From Candidatus Omnitrophota bacterium (lineage in GTDB: Bacteria; Hinthialibacterota; Hinthialibacteria; OLB16), in contig JACKFH010000065.1 of NCBI GenBank assembly GCA_020632575.1, forward strand, positions 1-13,558: 13,558 nucleotides of DNA, written 5' to 3'. A program made the position numbers and the translations under genes. Below are positions 7,076 to 13,558 of this stretch, piece after piece. The notes under the pieces are model-generated. The model saw nothing but the letters and a program-made list of their open reading frames with translations, did not search any database and had not been told where the DNA came from. How positions within the stretch are numbered: the first letter of the stretch is position 1; each line of letters opens with the position of its first letter.

Positions 7076-8389
7076 TCAATCGACATCAACTCGGTAGCGA
7101 TACAAATCGGCGGTCCAATCCAAGGGAGGCTTTTTGCCATCCGCGGTAGGCTCGGGGACCTTTCGGAAAAGGGGCGACATGTAGACCACGATTTCATGGG
7201 AGACTCGATCCTCTTGCGCGAAGAAATTGCTGAGGAGGAGTCTTTCCCAGTCTCCCTCCTGGCGATCGTCGAGGGTGCATAGGGAATCCTTCACGAGGAG
7301 GAGACTCTCCGGATCGACCTCGCCAATCAGGAAAGGATACCGAGGGAGATTTCCATGGCTGTTTTCAGGGTTGATGTTACCGATCCAATAGGTTTTTCCA
7401 TTGGAGTGCTTAAGGAGCATGCTGCAGGAGCTGGGCGAGAAGAAATTCTCCCCATTGGTATAAGTCCAGGGTTGGGCCTCGGACCAAGTTCTTCCGCGAT
7501 CCTCAGAAACTGAATACCAACGATAACTCGGGAGTTCGGGCCGCTTGTCGTTGCTGGCTCGCATCACCATCAGGATCCGACCGTCATCGAATTGTGAGAC
7601 GGTCGGCTCAAGAAGACCTCGAGTGGTCTTTTCCGGATCGGCGACCACCAATTGGGAAAGCCTCCAATCGATCGTCTTTCGATCGTTCCATTTGCCGATC
7701 AGGACCGCGGAGTTGTGGTAGGTGTAACCCCCACCCGGATTGTGAAAATGACCATCCGGACCGGTCGGCGAAATCTGAACGGGTTGGAGAACCTCGCCGC
7801 TATCGATCTTGACCATGGCGCAAGTCATGTCGCCGATCATGGCCGCGTTGTGCCCGATGGTGACCCCAGTCAGAGGCGACTCCGGAGTCGAGTCCCGCCC
7901 GCTTTCCAGGATCGGACTCTGATAAAGCAGGATCGGCTCGCCGTTGGCGTCGATCCGGCTCAACCGGTAGTGGAGGGTCCATTGTGTCATGCCCTCTAGG
8001 GGGTTGTCGGTGGGGAACACGCCACGAGTCAGAATGTTGATGAGCAATCCTTGATCGGGATCGGCGAATCCTCCCCGGATTCCATGGCGCCATGTCCCTT
8101 CCTCCAGGGGCCGGTTGGTGACAATGACGTCCAACGGCTTCCAGGTCTTTCCGTTGTCGAGGGAAACCTCCTGGTAGGCCACATCGGACTTGTCGCTGAC
8201 TGTCTGCTGGCCATACTGACGGATCATCTTCGTCCCCTCAGTCTCGGAGTAATAAGCGTATCCATTGATCCTGACGCCAGGAGTCGAGGAGGGGATAAAG
8301 ATCTCTTTAGAAGCCAGTTCAATGGCATGCCCCGCGCCGATCGGAGCGAGGGCGAGGAGGAGAATCAGCAAACGGTGACAACAATTCAT
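7076..8389 (-). CDS. Secreted sialidase-fold (BNR/Asp-box) protein
   Basis: The 437-residue product starts with a signal peptide (RLLILLLALAPIGAGHA, cleavage after residue 22). Two Asp-boxes of the form S-x-D-x-G-x-T-W are complete: residues 76-83 (SLDNGKTW) and 295-302 (SEDRGRTW). The segment LLEPTVSQFDDGRILMVMR near 259-277 is typical of six-bladed sialidase-superfamily propellers. An exo-sialidase activity is possible, but the arginine triad and the nucleophilic Tyr/Glu pair cannot be placed with confidence, and many such proteins in environmental bacteria act on other sugars or only bind. It is therefore best called sialidase-like. The ATG overlaps the stop of the upstream phosphodiesterase gene (ATGA, 8386-8389), so translation is probably coupled. 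AAAGGA 8 bases upstream may also serve as a ribosome site. The gene converges with the DUF2723 gene with a 36-base gap. Confidence 0.83.
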   Translation of the reverse strand: MNCCHRLLILLLALAPIGAGHAIELASKEIFIPSSTPGVRINGYAYYSETEGTKMIRQYGQQTVSDKSDVAYQEVSLDNGKTWKPLDVIVTNRPLEEGTWRHGIRGGFADPDQGLLINILTRGVFPTDNPLEGMTQWTLHYRLSRIDANGEPILLYQSPILESGRDSTPESPLTGVTIGHNAAMIGDMTCAMVKIDSGEVLQPVQISPTGPDGHFHNPGGGYTYHNSAVLIGKWNDRKTIDWRLSQLVVADPEKTTRGLLEPTVSQFDDGRILMVMRASNDKRPELPSYRWYSVSEDRGRTWSEAQPWTYTNGENFFSPSSCSMLLKHSNGKTYWIGNINPENSHGNLPRYPFLIGEVDPESLLLVKDSLCTLDDRQEGDWERLLLSNFFAQEDRVSHEIVVYMSPLFRKVPEPTADGKKPPLDWTADLYRYRVDVD

Positions 8390-9186
8390 TCAAGGATTCC
8401 TTTGTTCAGGTCGGATTCGGCTAGAGAATAGCGTTCGATCTTTTGGGCCAAGCGGTCATTCTCTCGAGTCTCAACCACCACCGCGTGGATCTTCGGGTCG
8501 CCTTTGGCCACCTCCAAACCGGTGGGCAACTGGGTCAGGAATCGGCGCATCATGGCGTTCTTGTCCCCTCCAATGATGCCATCATGGGGGCCGGTCATCC
8601 CCACATCGGTGATGGCGGCGGTTCCCTCGGGGAGGATGCGTTCATCGGCGGATTGGACATGGGTGTGAGTGCCAATGACCGCGGTCACCCGTCCATCGAG
8701 ATACCAGGCCAGCGCTTGCTTTTCGCTGGTCGCCTCACAGTGAATATCCACCACAATCGGGCCATGTGGCGCATCCCGGAGGAAATGGTCGATCGCCTCG
8801 AAGGGGGAGTCGACCGGGGGCATGTACACCCGGCCAATTAACTGAACGAGTGTTACCTGCTGGCCATTCACGGCAAAACGCGTACTGTAAGGACCAGGGC
8901 TGTCCTTCGCATAATTGAGGGGTCGAACCACCCGGTCCTCGCCGGATTCAAAGAGGTCAAAGACCTCTTTGTTGTCATAAGCGTGGTTGCCGAGGGACAT
9001 CAGATCGATGCCGGCGGTGAAGAGTTCATTGGCGATTCGGGGAGTGATTCCCTTCCCCGCAGCCGCGTTCTCGCCATTGGCGATCACCACATCCGCGCGC
9101 AGTTCCTCGCGCAGCCACTCCAGATGATTTTTGACGATTTTTCTTCCGGGTTTTCCGAAAATGTCTCCAAGGAAGAGAATCCGCAT
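8386..9186 (-). CDS. ymdB: YmdB-family metallophosphoesterase (2',3'-cyclic-nucleotide phosphodiesterase type)
   Basis: This 266-residue protein matches the YmdB family (TIGR00282) closely along its length. Metal-binding and catalytic positions are all present: D8 in FLGDIFGKPG, E39/N40 in ANGEN, N67/H68 in LGNHAYDNKE, H149 in DIHCEATSEK, and H174/H176 in IGTHTHVQSADERILP. The signature TDVGMTGP follows at about 193-200. Bacillus subtilis YmdB is a cytoplasmic enzyme that hydrolyses cyclic nucleotides and affects biofilm and motility gene expression; transfer of that role here is by homology only. There is no signal peptide, in contrast with the secreted sialidase-like protein whose start codon overlaps this stop. 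The family is usually found near rny or other housekeeping genes, so this neighbourhood is unusual. Confidence 0.93.
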   Translation of the reverse strand: MRILFLGDIFGKPGRKIVKNHLEWLREELRADVVIANGENAAAGKGITPRIANELFTAGIDLMSLGNHAYDNKEVFDLFESGEDRVVRPLNYAKDSPGPYSTRFAVNGQQVTLVQLIGRVYMPPVDSPFEAIDHFLRDAPHGPIVVDIHCEATSEKQALAWYLDGRVTAVIGTHTHVQSADERILPEGTAAITDVGMTGPHDGIIGGDKNAMMRRFLTQLPTGLEVAKGDPKIHAVVVETRENDRLAQKIERYSLAESDLNKGILE

Positions 9187-9308
9187 GGAGGGATTGCCTG
9201 CTTTCTAATCGAATCTTAACGCTTTGGGGCCGATCGTTTGGCTAACGGAAGTTCGTTTCCTGCCAGACATGAAACCATGGATTCGGCATCAGACCCACTG
9301 AGGTCTCC

Positions 9309-10679
9309 TCACTCATGTCTCAGGGCCTCGACCGGGTGAAGTCCCGCGGCTTTGTAAGCGGGATAGATTCCAGCGATCCCCGAGGCGAGAAGAGCGAAGA
9401 GGGCGATGATTATGACATCTTGCCAGTGAACCTCAACCGGCAAGAGATCGAGAACATAAACGTTGCCACCGCCCGGCATGGGAATTTCCAAAATCTCAAT
9501 AATTTTGCAGATAATCAGGCCGATCACGGTTCCCGAAATCACCCCATAAAAGCCCACGAGAAACCCATTGATGACAAAAACCGCCATGATCGAGGCGCGT
9601 TCGGCCCCCATGGCCATCAGGGCTCCGATCTCCCGAGTCTTCTCCAGCACAGTCATGACCAGCGTGCCACTGATCCCGAACGCGGCCACGAGGACGATGA
9701 GAGTGAGGATCGAGGACATCACGATTTTTTCGATTCGGGTGGCGTCCAGGAGAACCGGATTTCTCGCCTTCCAGGACATGGGCGCGAATCGAACGTCGAA
9801 CTCTTGCTCCGCCCAGCGGGAAAGGGCCATCCCGATCGCGTCCGCCTTATCGGGATCGTCGGTGCGGATCTCGATCGATTCGACCCCCTTACCGGGAATC
9901 TGAGCGAAGACGCGGGCGGCATCCAGCGAGGTGAGTGCGCCCCCTTCATCGAATTGGAAATGACCCGTTCGAAAAACGCCGCGCACTTCGAGACCCATTT
10001 GGACCAACTCGGGGCCGGAGGGACCGTGAATTTGCTTGGGCAGAAGAAGGGTCACCGGTTGCCCGATCACTTGGGTGTTGAAGAAACGGGATTTGCGAGC
10101 GTCATCATCCTCCCCCGGAAAACTGTTATACCCAAAGAGATGCTCGGCCGCTCGGTAACCGAGGAAAATGGGGTGGTTGACGATCGGGATCTTAAACGGA
10201 TCGAGCTGCTCGGTGGCAGTCGCGGGAACGACCTCGGATTCCTCCTCGAGCTCCTCCCAACTCCCGGCCATGAGCTCGATCTGCTCGGTCATTTTGCTCT
10301 CGTAATGGGGGTCGACCGCACGGATCTGAAGGAATTGAGCGGGAGTCCCCGGCACAAACGAGGAATCGACAATGATCAGAGCATTTTCCTCGATGGCGGG
10401 CGCGGCGGCATCGACACCCGGCTGAGATTCAAGGAGGTCGATCCATTTCGGGTAGTCCTCAATGGCCGCCTTTCTTCCGGTCGTGTCGAATTCGAAAAGG
10501 TTGAGATGCCCGTAGACTCCGAGCATTTTGGAGAGGAGCTCGGCCCGAAACCCGTTCATGATCGAGGAGGCGACCACGAGCACCATCACCCCAACCGCGA
10601 CTCCGATGGTGCTGATCCGGACCCTGCCCCGGTGAACCCCTTTTAGATACCGTCGTGCAATGAAAAACTCGTAGCGCAT
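9309..10679 (-). CDS. LolC/LolE-type lipoprotein-releasing ABC transporter permease
   Basis: I choose the ATG at 10679 (456 residues). It has AAGGGGG 5 bases upstream and gives the typical family opening, MRYEFFIARRYLKG. An upstream ATG at 10835 would add 52 residues with no recognisable content. Membrane helix 1 (about 22-40) is followed by SSIMNGFRAELLSKMLGVYG, a strong LolC/E signature. A long periplasmic MacB-like domain occupies about 45-315. Three C-terminal FtsX helices follow, with EKTREIGALMAMGA between the first two and a final GIYPAYKAAGLHPVEALR. LolCDE extracts outer-membrane lipoproteins from the inner membrane using the LolD ATPase. The protein is longer than the usual 400-415 residues; the extra length lies in the periplasmic part (Glu-rich EELEEESE and a segment GYNSFPGEDDDARK). 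No lolD is seen in the window. The gene may head an operon with ymdB, which begins 122 bases downstream. Confidence 0.9.
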   Translation of the reverse strand: MRYEFFIARRYLKGVHRGRVRISTIGVAVGVMVLVVASSIMNGFRAELLSKMLGVYGHLNLFEFDTTGRKAAIEDYPKWIDLLESQPGVDAAAPAIEENALIIVDSSFVPGTPAQFLQIRAVDPHYESKMTEQIELMAGSWEELEEESEVVPATATEQLDPFKIPIVNHPIFLGYRAAEHLFGYNSFPGEDDDARKSRFFNTQVIGQPVTLLLPKQIHGPSGPELVQMGLEVRGVFRTGHFQFDEGGALTSLDAARVFAQIPGKGVESIEIRTDDPDKADAIGMALSRWAEQEFDVRFAPMSWKARNPVLLDATRIEKIVMSSILTLIVLVAAFGISGTLVMTVLEKTREIGALMAMGAERASIMAVFVINGFLVGFYGVISGTVIGLIICKIIEILEIPMPGGGNVYVLDLLPVEVHWQDVIIIALFALLASGIAGIYPAYKAAGLHPVEALRHE

Positions 10680-10684
10680 CCCAT

Positions 10685-10691
10685 CCCCCTT
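10685..10691 (-). promoter_or_regulatory. Ribosome binding site deciding the lolC/E-like start
   Basis: On the minus strand AAGGGGG stands 5 bases before the ATG at 10679, which begins the family-typical N-terminus. A second ATG at 10694 has its purine run immediately adjacent, with no spacer, so it is the weaker choice. Confidence 0.55.
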
Positions 10692-10734
10692 CATCCCCTT
10701 GAACCCAAGCGGGTCCCCGAGCCGCTCGGCACGT

Positions 10735-10763
10735 ATTATGGAATCGAAACTCTTTTCAAACAA
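10735..10763 (-). promoter_or_regulatory. Possible promoter for the lolC/E-like gene
   Basis: On the minus strand TTGTTT (10763-10758), a 17-base spacer and CATAAT (10740-10735) resemble a sigma-70 promoter in the 154-base gap (10680-10833) to the divergent protease gene. It would leave a leader of about 50 bases before the ATG at 10679. This is a visual match only. Confidence 0.35.
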
Positions 10764-10790
10764 CAGGCCCCCGAATGGTCCCCTTTCCCG

Positions 10791-10819
10791 TTTACTTTGT
10801 CTGGAATCTTGGTTACGCT
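10791..10819 (+). promoter_or_regulatory. Possible promoter for the secreted protease
   Basis: TTTACT (10791-10796), a 17-base spacer and TACGCT (10814-10819) form a weak sigma-70-like pair ending 14 bases before the ATG at 10834. An overlapping alternative is TTGTCT (10797-10802) with TGTAAC (10819-10824). Either would produce a very short leader, in keeping with the absence of a Shine-Dalgarno sequence there. Confidence 0.25.
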
Positions 10820-10833
10820 GTAACGCAAAAGTC

Positions 10834-13263
10834 ATGAATCGCGGAATTGCATATATTATATGCTCAATCCTTCTTACGTATCCTCTTATCCACGAGGCCC
10901 GGAGTCAGGGTCTTGGGGATAAAGTGGAAGCGCGCATTCTGTTGCATCAAAAAGAGAAGAAGAGGGCGTTGAAGGCTCCGAAATCCTATCAGAAGAGGAT
11001 TGAATCGGCTGGCATCCGGCTCAATTCTCCCAATTCCGAAGCGTGCGCACTGTATGTCGACGCACCCCTGAGTCCCGAGGAAATCCAGGAGTTTGGAAAT
11101 CGGGGTGTCACCGTGTTCGAGGATCAGTGGGTGCCTCCAGTCCCCGGGAAGCACCCCTATGGTTTCTATCTGGCCGAGGTCGAATACAGCAGTCTCAATT
11201 TCATCCGGAGCAATCCCTCGATTCAGAGGCTGGAGTCGACAGAGATTGCTTCCGAACCCGAAAACAATAGCGGAGCGGCCTTGATTCAGGTCGATGATGT
11301 CCGAGATGGGAGCGGGGTCGCCACCGCCCGCAACGGGGCCGGGGTGAACATCGCGATCGCCGATTCCGGGATCGATCTGACTCACGCGGATTTTCCTGTT
11401 CCAATCGAAAAGTACGACATGACAGATGGCGCCAACACCAGCACCTGGGGTTCCGATGTCTCGAACACGGTCACCGATCACGGAACTCATGTTTCGGGAA
11501 CGGTGCTAGGAAGAGGGACCCTCTCGGTCGGCAATGTTGGAAATGGAGGCGGCCCTTATATGGGGTCGGCGCCTGGGGCCAATCTTTATTTTTATAAGAT
11601 CGGGAATGACACCAGTGCGAGTGCGAGCTACGCCGATGAAATCGAAGCGATCAACCGCGCTCTTGCTGTCGGATGCGATATCTTTTCGATGAGTTATGGC
11701 GGCTATAGTTCGTACATGGACGGCAGCTCCTCGGTCTGCCAGGCGGTCGATAGCGCGGTGGCGTCGGGGCTGACAGTCTTCGTTTCCGCGGGGAATGAAG
11801 CGGATGACGGTCAGCACGATTCCGCGAGCGTGATCCCCGGAGCGACCTCGGGAACAATCGCCTACTCGGTCACCAACTCGAGCGCTTCTCCCTACACAGA
11901 CCTCCAATGGATTCAAGTGAACTGGAGAGACGACTCGCCGTTCAGCGACAACGCAACCCTTACATGCTCAAACCTGGGGGCGGGAGAATCTCTGGTGGAT
12001 GCGGGGTATGGGACAAGCACACGGTCCACCGAAGCCAAGATTTATTTGTTGACCCCGAATATCTCCGGGTCTTCCTCCAAGACCTACCAGTTTCAGATCG
12101 CTAACACAGCCGGATCGGGAACCACGCCCCTGTTTCATCTTTACAGCGTCAACGGAATCGGGACCTTCGACTCCCCGGATTCCTCGTACACAGTGGGGGC
12201 GCCGGCGCTCGCGGATTCGGCGATCGCGGTGGGTGCCTGGGTGCATCGGAAGAACTGGACGAATTACACCGGTTCGACCTACAGCTACTCCGGCAGCACT
12301 CTGAACACTCTGGCGACTTTCAGCAGCCGGGGCCCGCGAATCGATGGCGTTTTGAAACCGGATATTGTCGCGCCCGGATCGGCGATGATCTCGACTCGGG
12401 ATAGTTCCTTCAGCAACACAAGCGCGTTGAGAATCGACAATGACGGGTCCACCCTCAACGGCAGCGGGCCGGCGGATTATTATGTCAAACAGGGAACCAG
12501 CATGGCTTGCCCGATGGCCGCGGGGGCGGCGGCGCTTCTGCTCGAGGAGGACCCCACGCTGACCCCATCCGAGATCTACACCTACCTGACCTCGACCGCC
12601 TCGATGGCGGGAAGCCCCAACAACTCGGTGGGGTACGGTCTCATCAATTTGGTCGACGCTTTCGGACTCTTCCCGACCGCGACCCCCACCGAAACCTCGA
12701 CCAACACCCCCACGGAGACACCGACCCCGCTTCCGACCGACACTTTTACGGAAACCCCAACCGAGACAGCCACATTCACCCTCGCGCCCACCAGCACCTT
12801 CACGGACACGCCAACCGACACACCGACCTCGACTCCAACGGACACGGAAACCAACACCGCCACGTCGACTCCGACCGACACGCCGGTTCCCCCAACCGAC
12901 ACTTTCACGCCGACCGCGACCTTCACCGAAACGGCAACGTTCACCCCCACGGAGACTCCGACTCACACGGAAACGCCCACACAGACTCCAACGGACACTT
13001 CAACAAACACCCCGATTCCTCCAACAAACACCTTCACTCCAACGATCACACCAACGTTGACGCCAACCCTCACGGCAACGTTCGCCGCATCGAACACGCC
13101 GACTTGGACGCTTACCTTTACTCATTCGCCGACACCGACTCCGACGGATACGCCCCTCGGTCCTCCCACCGCCACGCCGACACCCACGGACACAATGGCG
13201 CCGACTCCTTCGCCCACGCCCACCGAGCGATCTTTCTCTGTCGAAAATTGGGAACTGTACTAA
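10834..13263 (+). CDS. Secreted subtilisin-family (S8) serine protease with Thr-rich C-terminal tail
   Basis: From the ATG at 10834 the product has 809 residues and starts with a signal peptide (IAYIICSILLTYPLI, cleavage near residue 24). An in-frame TTG at 10699 would hide it. A propeptide-like region covers about 25-150. The S8 triad is intact: D177 in IADSGID, H216 in DHGTHVSG, S556 in GTSMACPM, with the oxyanion Asn N321 in SAGNE. ATFSSRGP and LKPDIVAPG precede the active Ser as usual. N321 and S556 are 235 residues apart, against about 66 in subtilisin, so a beta-rich domain of about 170 residues is inserted. The position after the Ser motif is CPM where PH is common. Residues 614-798 form a Thr-rich tail, followed by an 11-residue end, RSFSVENWELY. 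It is probably an exported endopeptidase, perhaps surface-held through the tail. No Shine-Dalgarno sequence is visible. Confidence 0.92.
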   Translation: MNRGIAYIICSILLTYPLIHEARSQGLGDKVEARILLHQKEKKRALKAPKSYQKRIESAGIRLNSPNSEACALYVDAPLSPEEIQEFGNRGVTVFEDQWVPPVPGKHPYGFYLAEVEYSSLNFIRSNPSIQRLESTEIASEPENNSGAALIQVDDVRDGSGVATARNGAGVNIAIADSGIDLTHADFPVPIEKYDMTDGANTSTWGSDVSNTVTDHGTHVSGTVLGRGTLSVGNVGNGGGPYMGSAPGANLYFYKIGNDTSASASYADEIEAINRALAVGCDIFSMSYGGYSSYMDGSSSVCQAVDSAVASGLTVFVSAGNEADDGQHDSASVIPGATSGTIAYSVTNSSASPYTDLQWIQVNWRDDSPFSDNATLTCSNLGAGESLVDAGYGTSTRSTEAKIYLLTPNISGSSSKTYQFQIANTAGSGTTPLFHLYSVNGIGTFDSPDSSYTVGAPALADSAIAVGAWVHRKNWTNYTGSTYSYSGSTLNTLATFSSRGPRIDGVLKPDIVAPGSAMISTRDSSFSNTSALRIDNDGSTLNGSGPADYYVKQGTSMACPMAAGAAALLLEEDPTLTPSEIYTYLTSTASMAGSPNNSVGYGLINLVDAFGLFPTATPTETSTNTPTETPTPLPTDTFTETPTETATFTLAPTSTFTDTPTDTPTSTPTDTETNTATSTPTDTPVPPTDTFTPTATFTETATFTPTETPTHTETPTQTPTDTSTNTPIPPTNTFTPTITPTLTPTLTATFAASNTPTWTLTFTHSPTPTPTDTPLGPPTATPTPTDTMAPTPSPTPTERSFSVENWELY
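12673..13227 (+). repeat. Thr-rich alternating tail of the protease (residues 614-798)
   Basis: For 185 residues Thr occupies nearly every second position, alternating with Pro, Glu, Asp, Phe, Ala, Ser and Asn (for example TPTETPTHTETPTQTPTDT). The register slips only at a few Pro-rich points such as PVPPTDT and PIPPTNT. Thr codons are mixed, giving a degenerate six-base DNA period. The antisense frames therefore read as spurious Val/Gly/Ser repeats. Confidence 0.88.
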
Positions 13264-13310
13264 GATCTCTAAGGGGCCTAACCTGTAAGCATCTCAAGGA
13301 GTGACGCGCC

Positions 13311-13558
13311 ATGTGGCCCGATTGGTTGGTTCTTCTGATTCGAGATATCAAGAATTATTTCAATTGGTTCCGGATCCACCAATGGATGGGGATCCCGCTC
13401 GATTTGATTCTCAGGTTTTTCGTTCTTGGATTGGTCTACTGGATCGCCAGACGGAAAGCCTCGCTCAAGACGGCGCTGCTCATCTCCCTCGCGATCCTAC
13501 TCGGCAAGGAGGTGTTCGACACCTTCACGGTACGATCCTGGAGCCGAATTCATTGGCC
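13311..13558 (+). CDS. Small membrane protein, N-terminal part (3' end outside window), function unknown
   Basis: An ATG at 13311 opens a frame that stays open for 82 codons to the end of the window. AAGGAG (13296-13301) lies 9 bases upstream, slightly long but convincing, so the start is well supported. The product begins MWPDWLVLLIRDIKNYF, then has a hydrophobic helix (about 31-47, LDLILRFFVLGLVYWIA), a basic turn (RRKASLK), and a second hydrophobic helix (about 54-66) followed by GKEVFDTFTVRSW. A Lys-Glu then Phe-Asp pattern after a membrane helix recalls small VanZ-like or related integral membrane proteins, but I do not recognise the family. The gene lies 47 bases after the protease stop on the same strand and could be its operon partner. 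Confidence 0.7.
   Translation, partial: MWPDWLVLLIRDIKNYFNWFRIHQWMGIPLDLILRFFVLGLVYWIARRKASLKTALLISLAILLGKEVFDTFTVRSWSRIHW

Noticed and set aside
7038..7076. Possible bidirectional terminator between the convergent DUF2723 and sialidase-like genes
   Set aside because: AGCTCCCG and CGGGAACT pair with one mismatch across a 23-base loop and no T-run follows, so it is too weak to call.
9187..9308. A separate promoter or small gene in the 122-base gap before ymdB
   Set aside because: I found a TTAAGAT-like element on the minus strand but no -35 at a suitable distance, and no short frame with a ribosome site.
9299..9311. Small hairpin TGAGG-TCT-CCTCA at the end of the lolC/E-like gene
   Set aside because: It has only a 5-bp stem overlapping the stop codon, without a T-tract; likely chance.
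9315..10646. A 443-codon open frame on the plus strand, opposite the lolC/E-like gene
   Set aside because: Its product is rich in Asp, His, Arg and Gly with no domain, and it lies wholly antisense to a gene with strong family motifs. It is a by-product of codon bias.
12582..12950. Minus-strand open frame reading as Val/Gly/Ser repeats (and a similar one near 4858-5085)
   Set aside because: This is simply the complement of the Thr-rich tail codons; no start region or domain supports it.
12673..13227. A CRISPR-like or tandem DNA repeat
   Set aside because: The periodicity is six bases and degenerate at synonymous sites, with no constant repeat and no unique spacers.

Overview
The window looks like chromosomal DNA of a Gram-negative (outer-membrane) bacterium. 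It has moderately high GC, densely packed genes and short intergenic gaps. The outer-membrane inference rests on a LolC/E-type lipoprotein-release permease and several Sec-type secreted proteins. Thr/Pro-rich tails, a dockerin-like C-terminus, a DUF2723 protein and a sialidase-fold protein recall large genomes of uncultured lineages such as Sumerlaeota, Hydrogenedentota or other PVC/FCB-like groups. That placement is a recollection of style, not a phylogenetic result. I see no tRNA, rRNA, CRISPR array or insertion sequence, and no gene-free stretch above 300 bases.

Layout. (1) 1-1086, plus strand: the C-terminal part of a D-2-hydroxyacid dehydrogenase, then a short-chain dehydrogenase/reductase 9 bases later. 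(2) 1105-1947, minus strand: a secreted polysaccharide deacetylase, convergent with the reductase and divergent from the next gene across a 148-base gap that holds a strong hairpin. (3) 2096-7039, plus strand: a two-gene unit. The first gene encodes a 1011-residue secreted multidomain protein: jelly-roll-like domain, Gly-rich region, Thr/Pro linker, NHL-like beta-propeller, second Thr/Pro linker, dockerin-like tail. Three bases later comes a DUF2723/TMEM260-like GT-C membrane protein, a predicted protein O-mannosyltransferase. (4) 7076-10679, minus strand: lolC/E-like permease, then a YmdB-family phosphodiesterase, then a secreted sialidase-fold protein that overlaps the phosphodiesterase stop codon by 4 bases. 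(5) 10834-13263, plus strand: a secreted subtilisin-family protease with a 185-residue tail carrying Thr at nearly every second position, divergent from the permease. (6) 13311 to the window end: the start of a small membrane protein.

The theme is the cell envelope and secretion. The most interesting proposal is that the DUF2723 enzyme glycosylates the Thr-rich linkers of the secreted protein encoded just upstream, and perhaps the same kind of tail on the protease about 3.8 kb further on. That would be a bacterial O-glycosylation system in which substrate and enzyme are co-transcribed. The sequence supports the co-location and the acceptor-like composition; the chemistry is inference.
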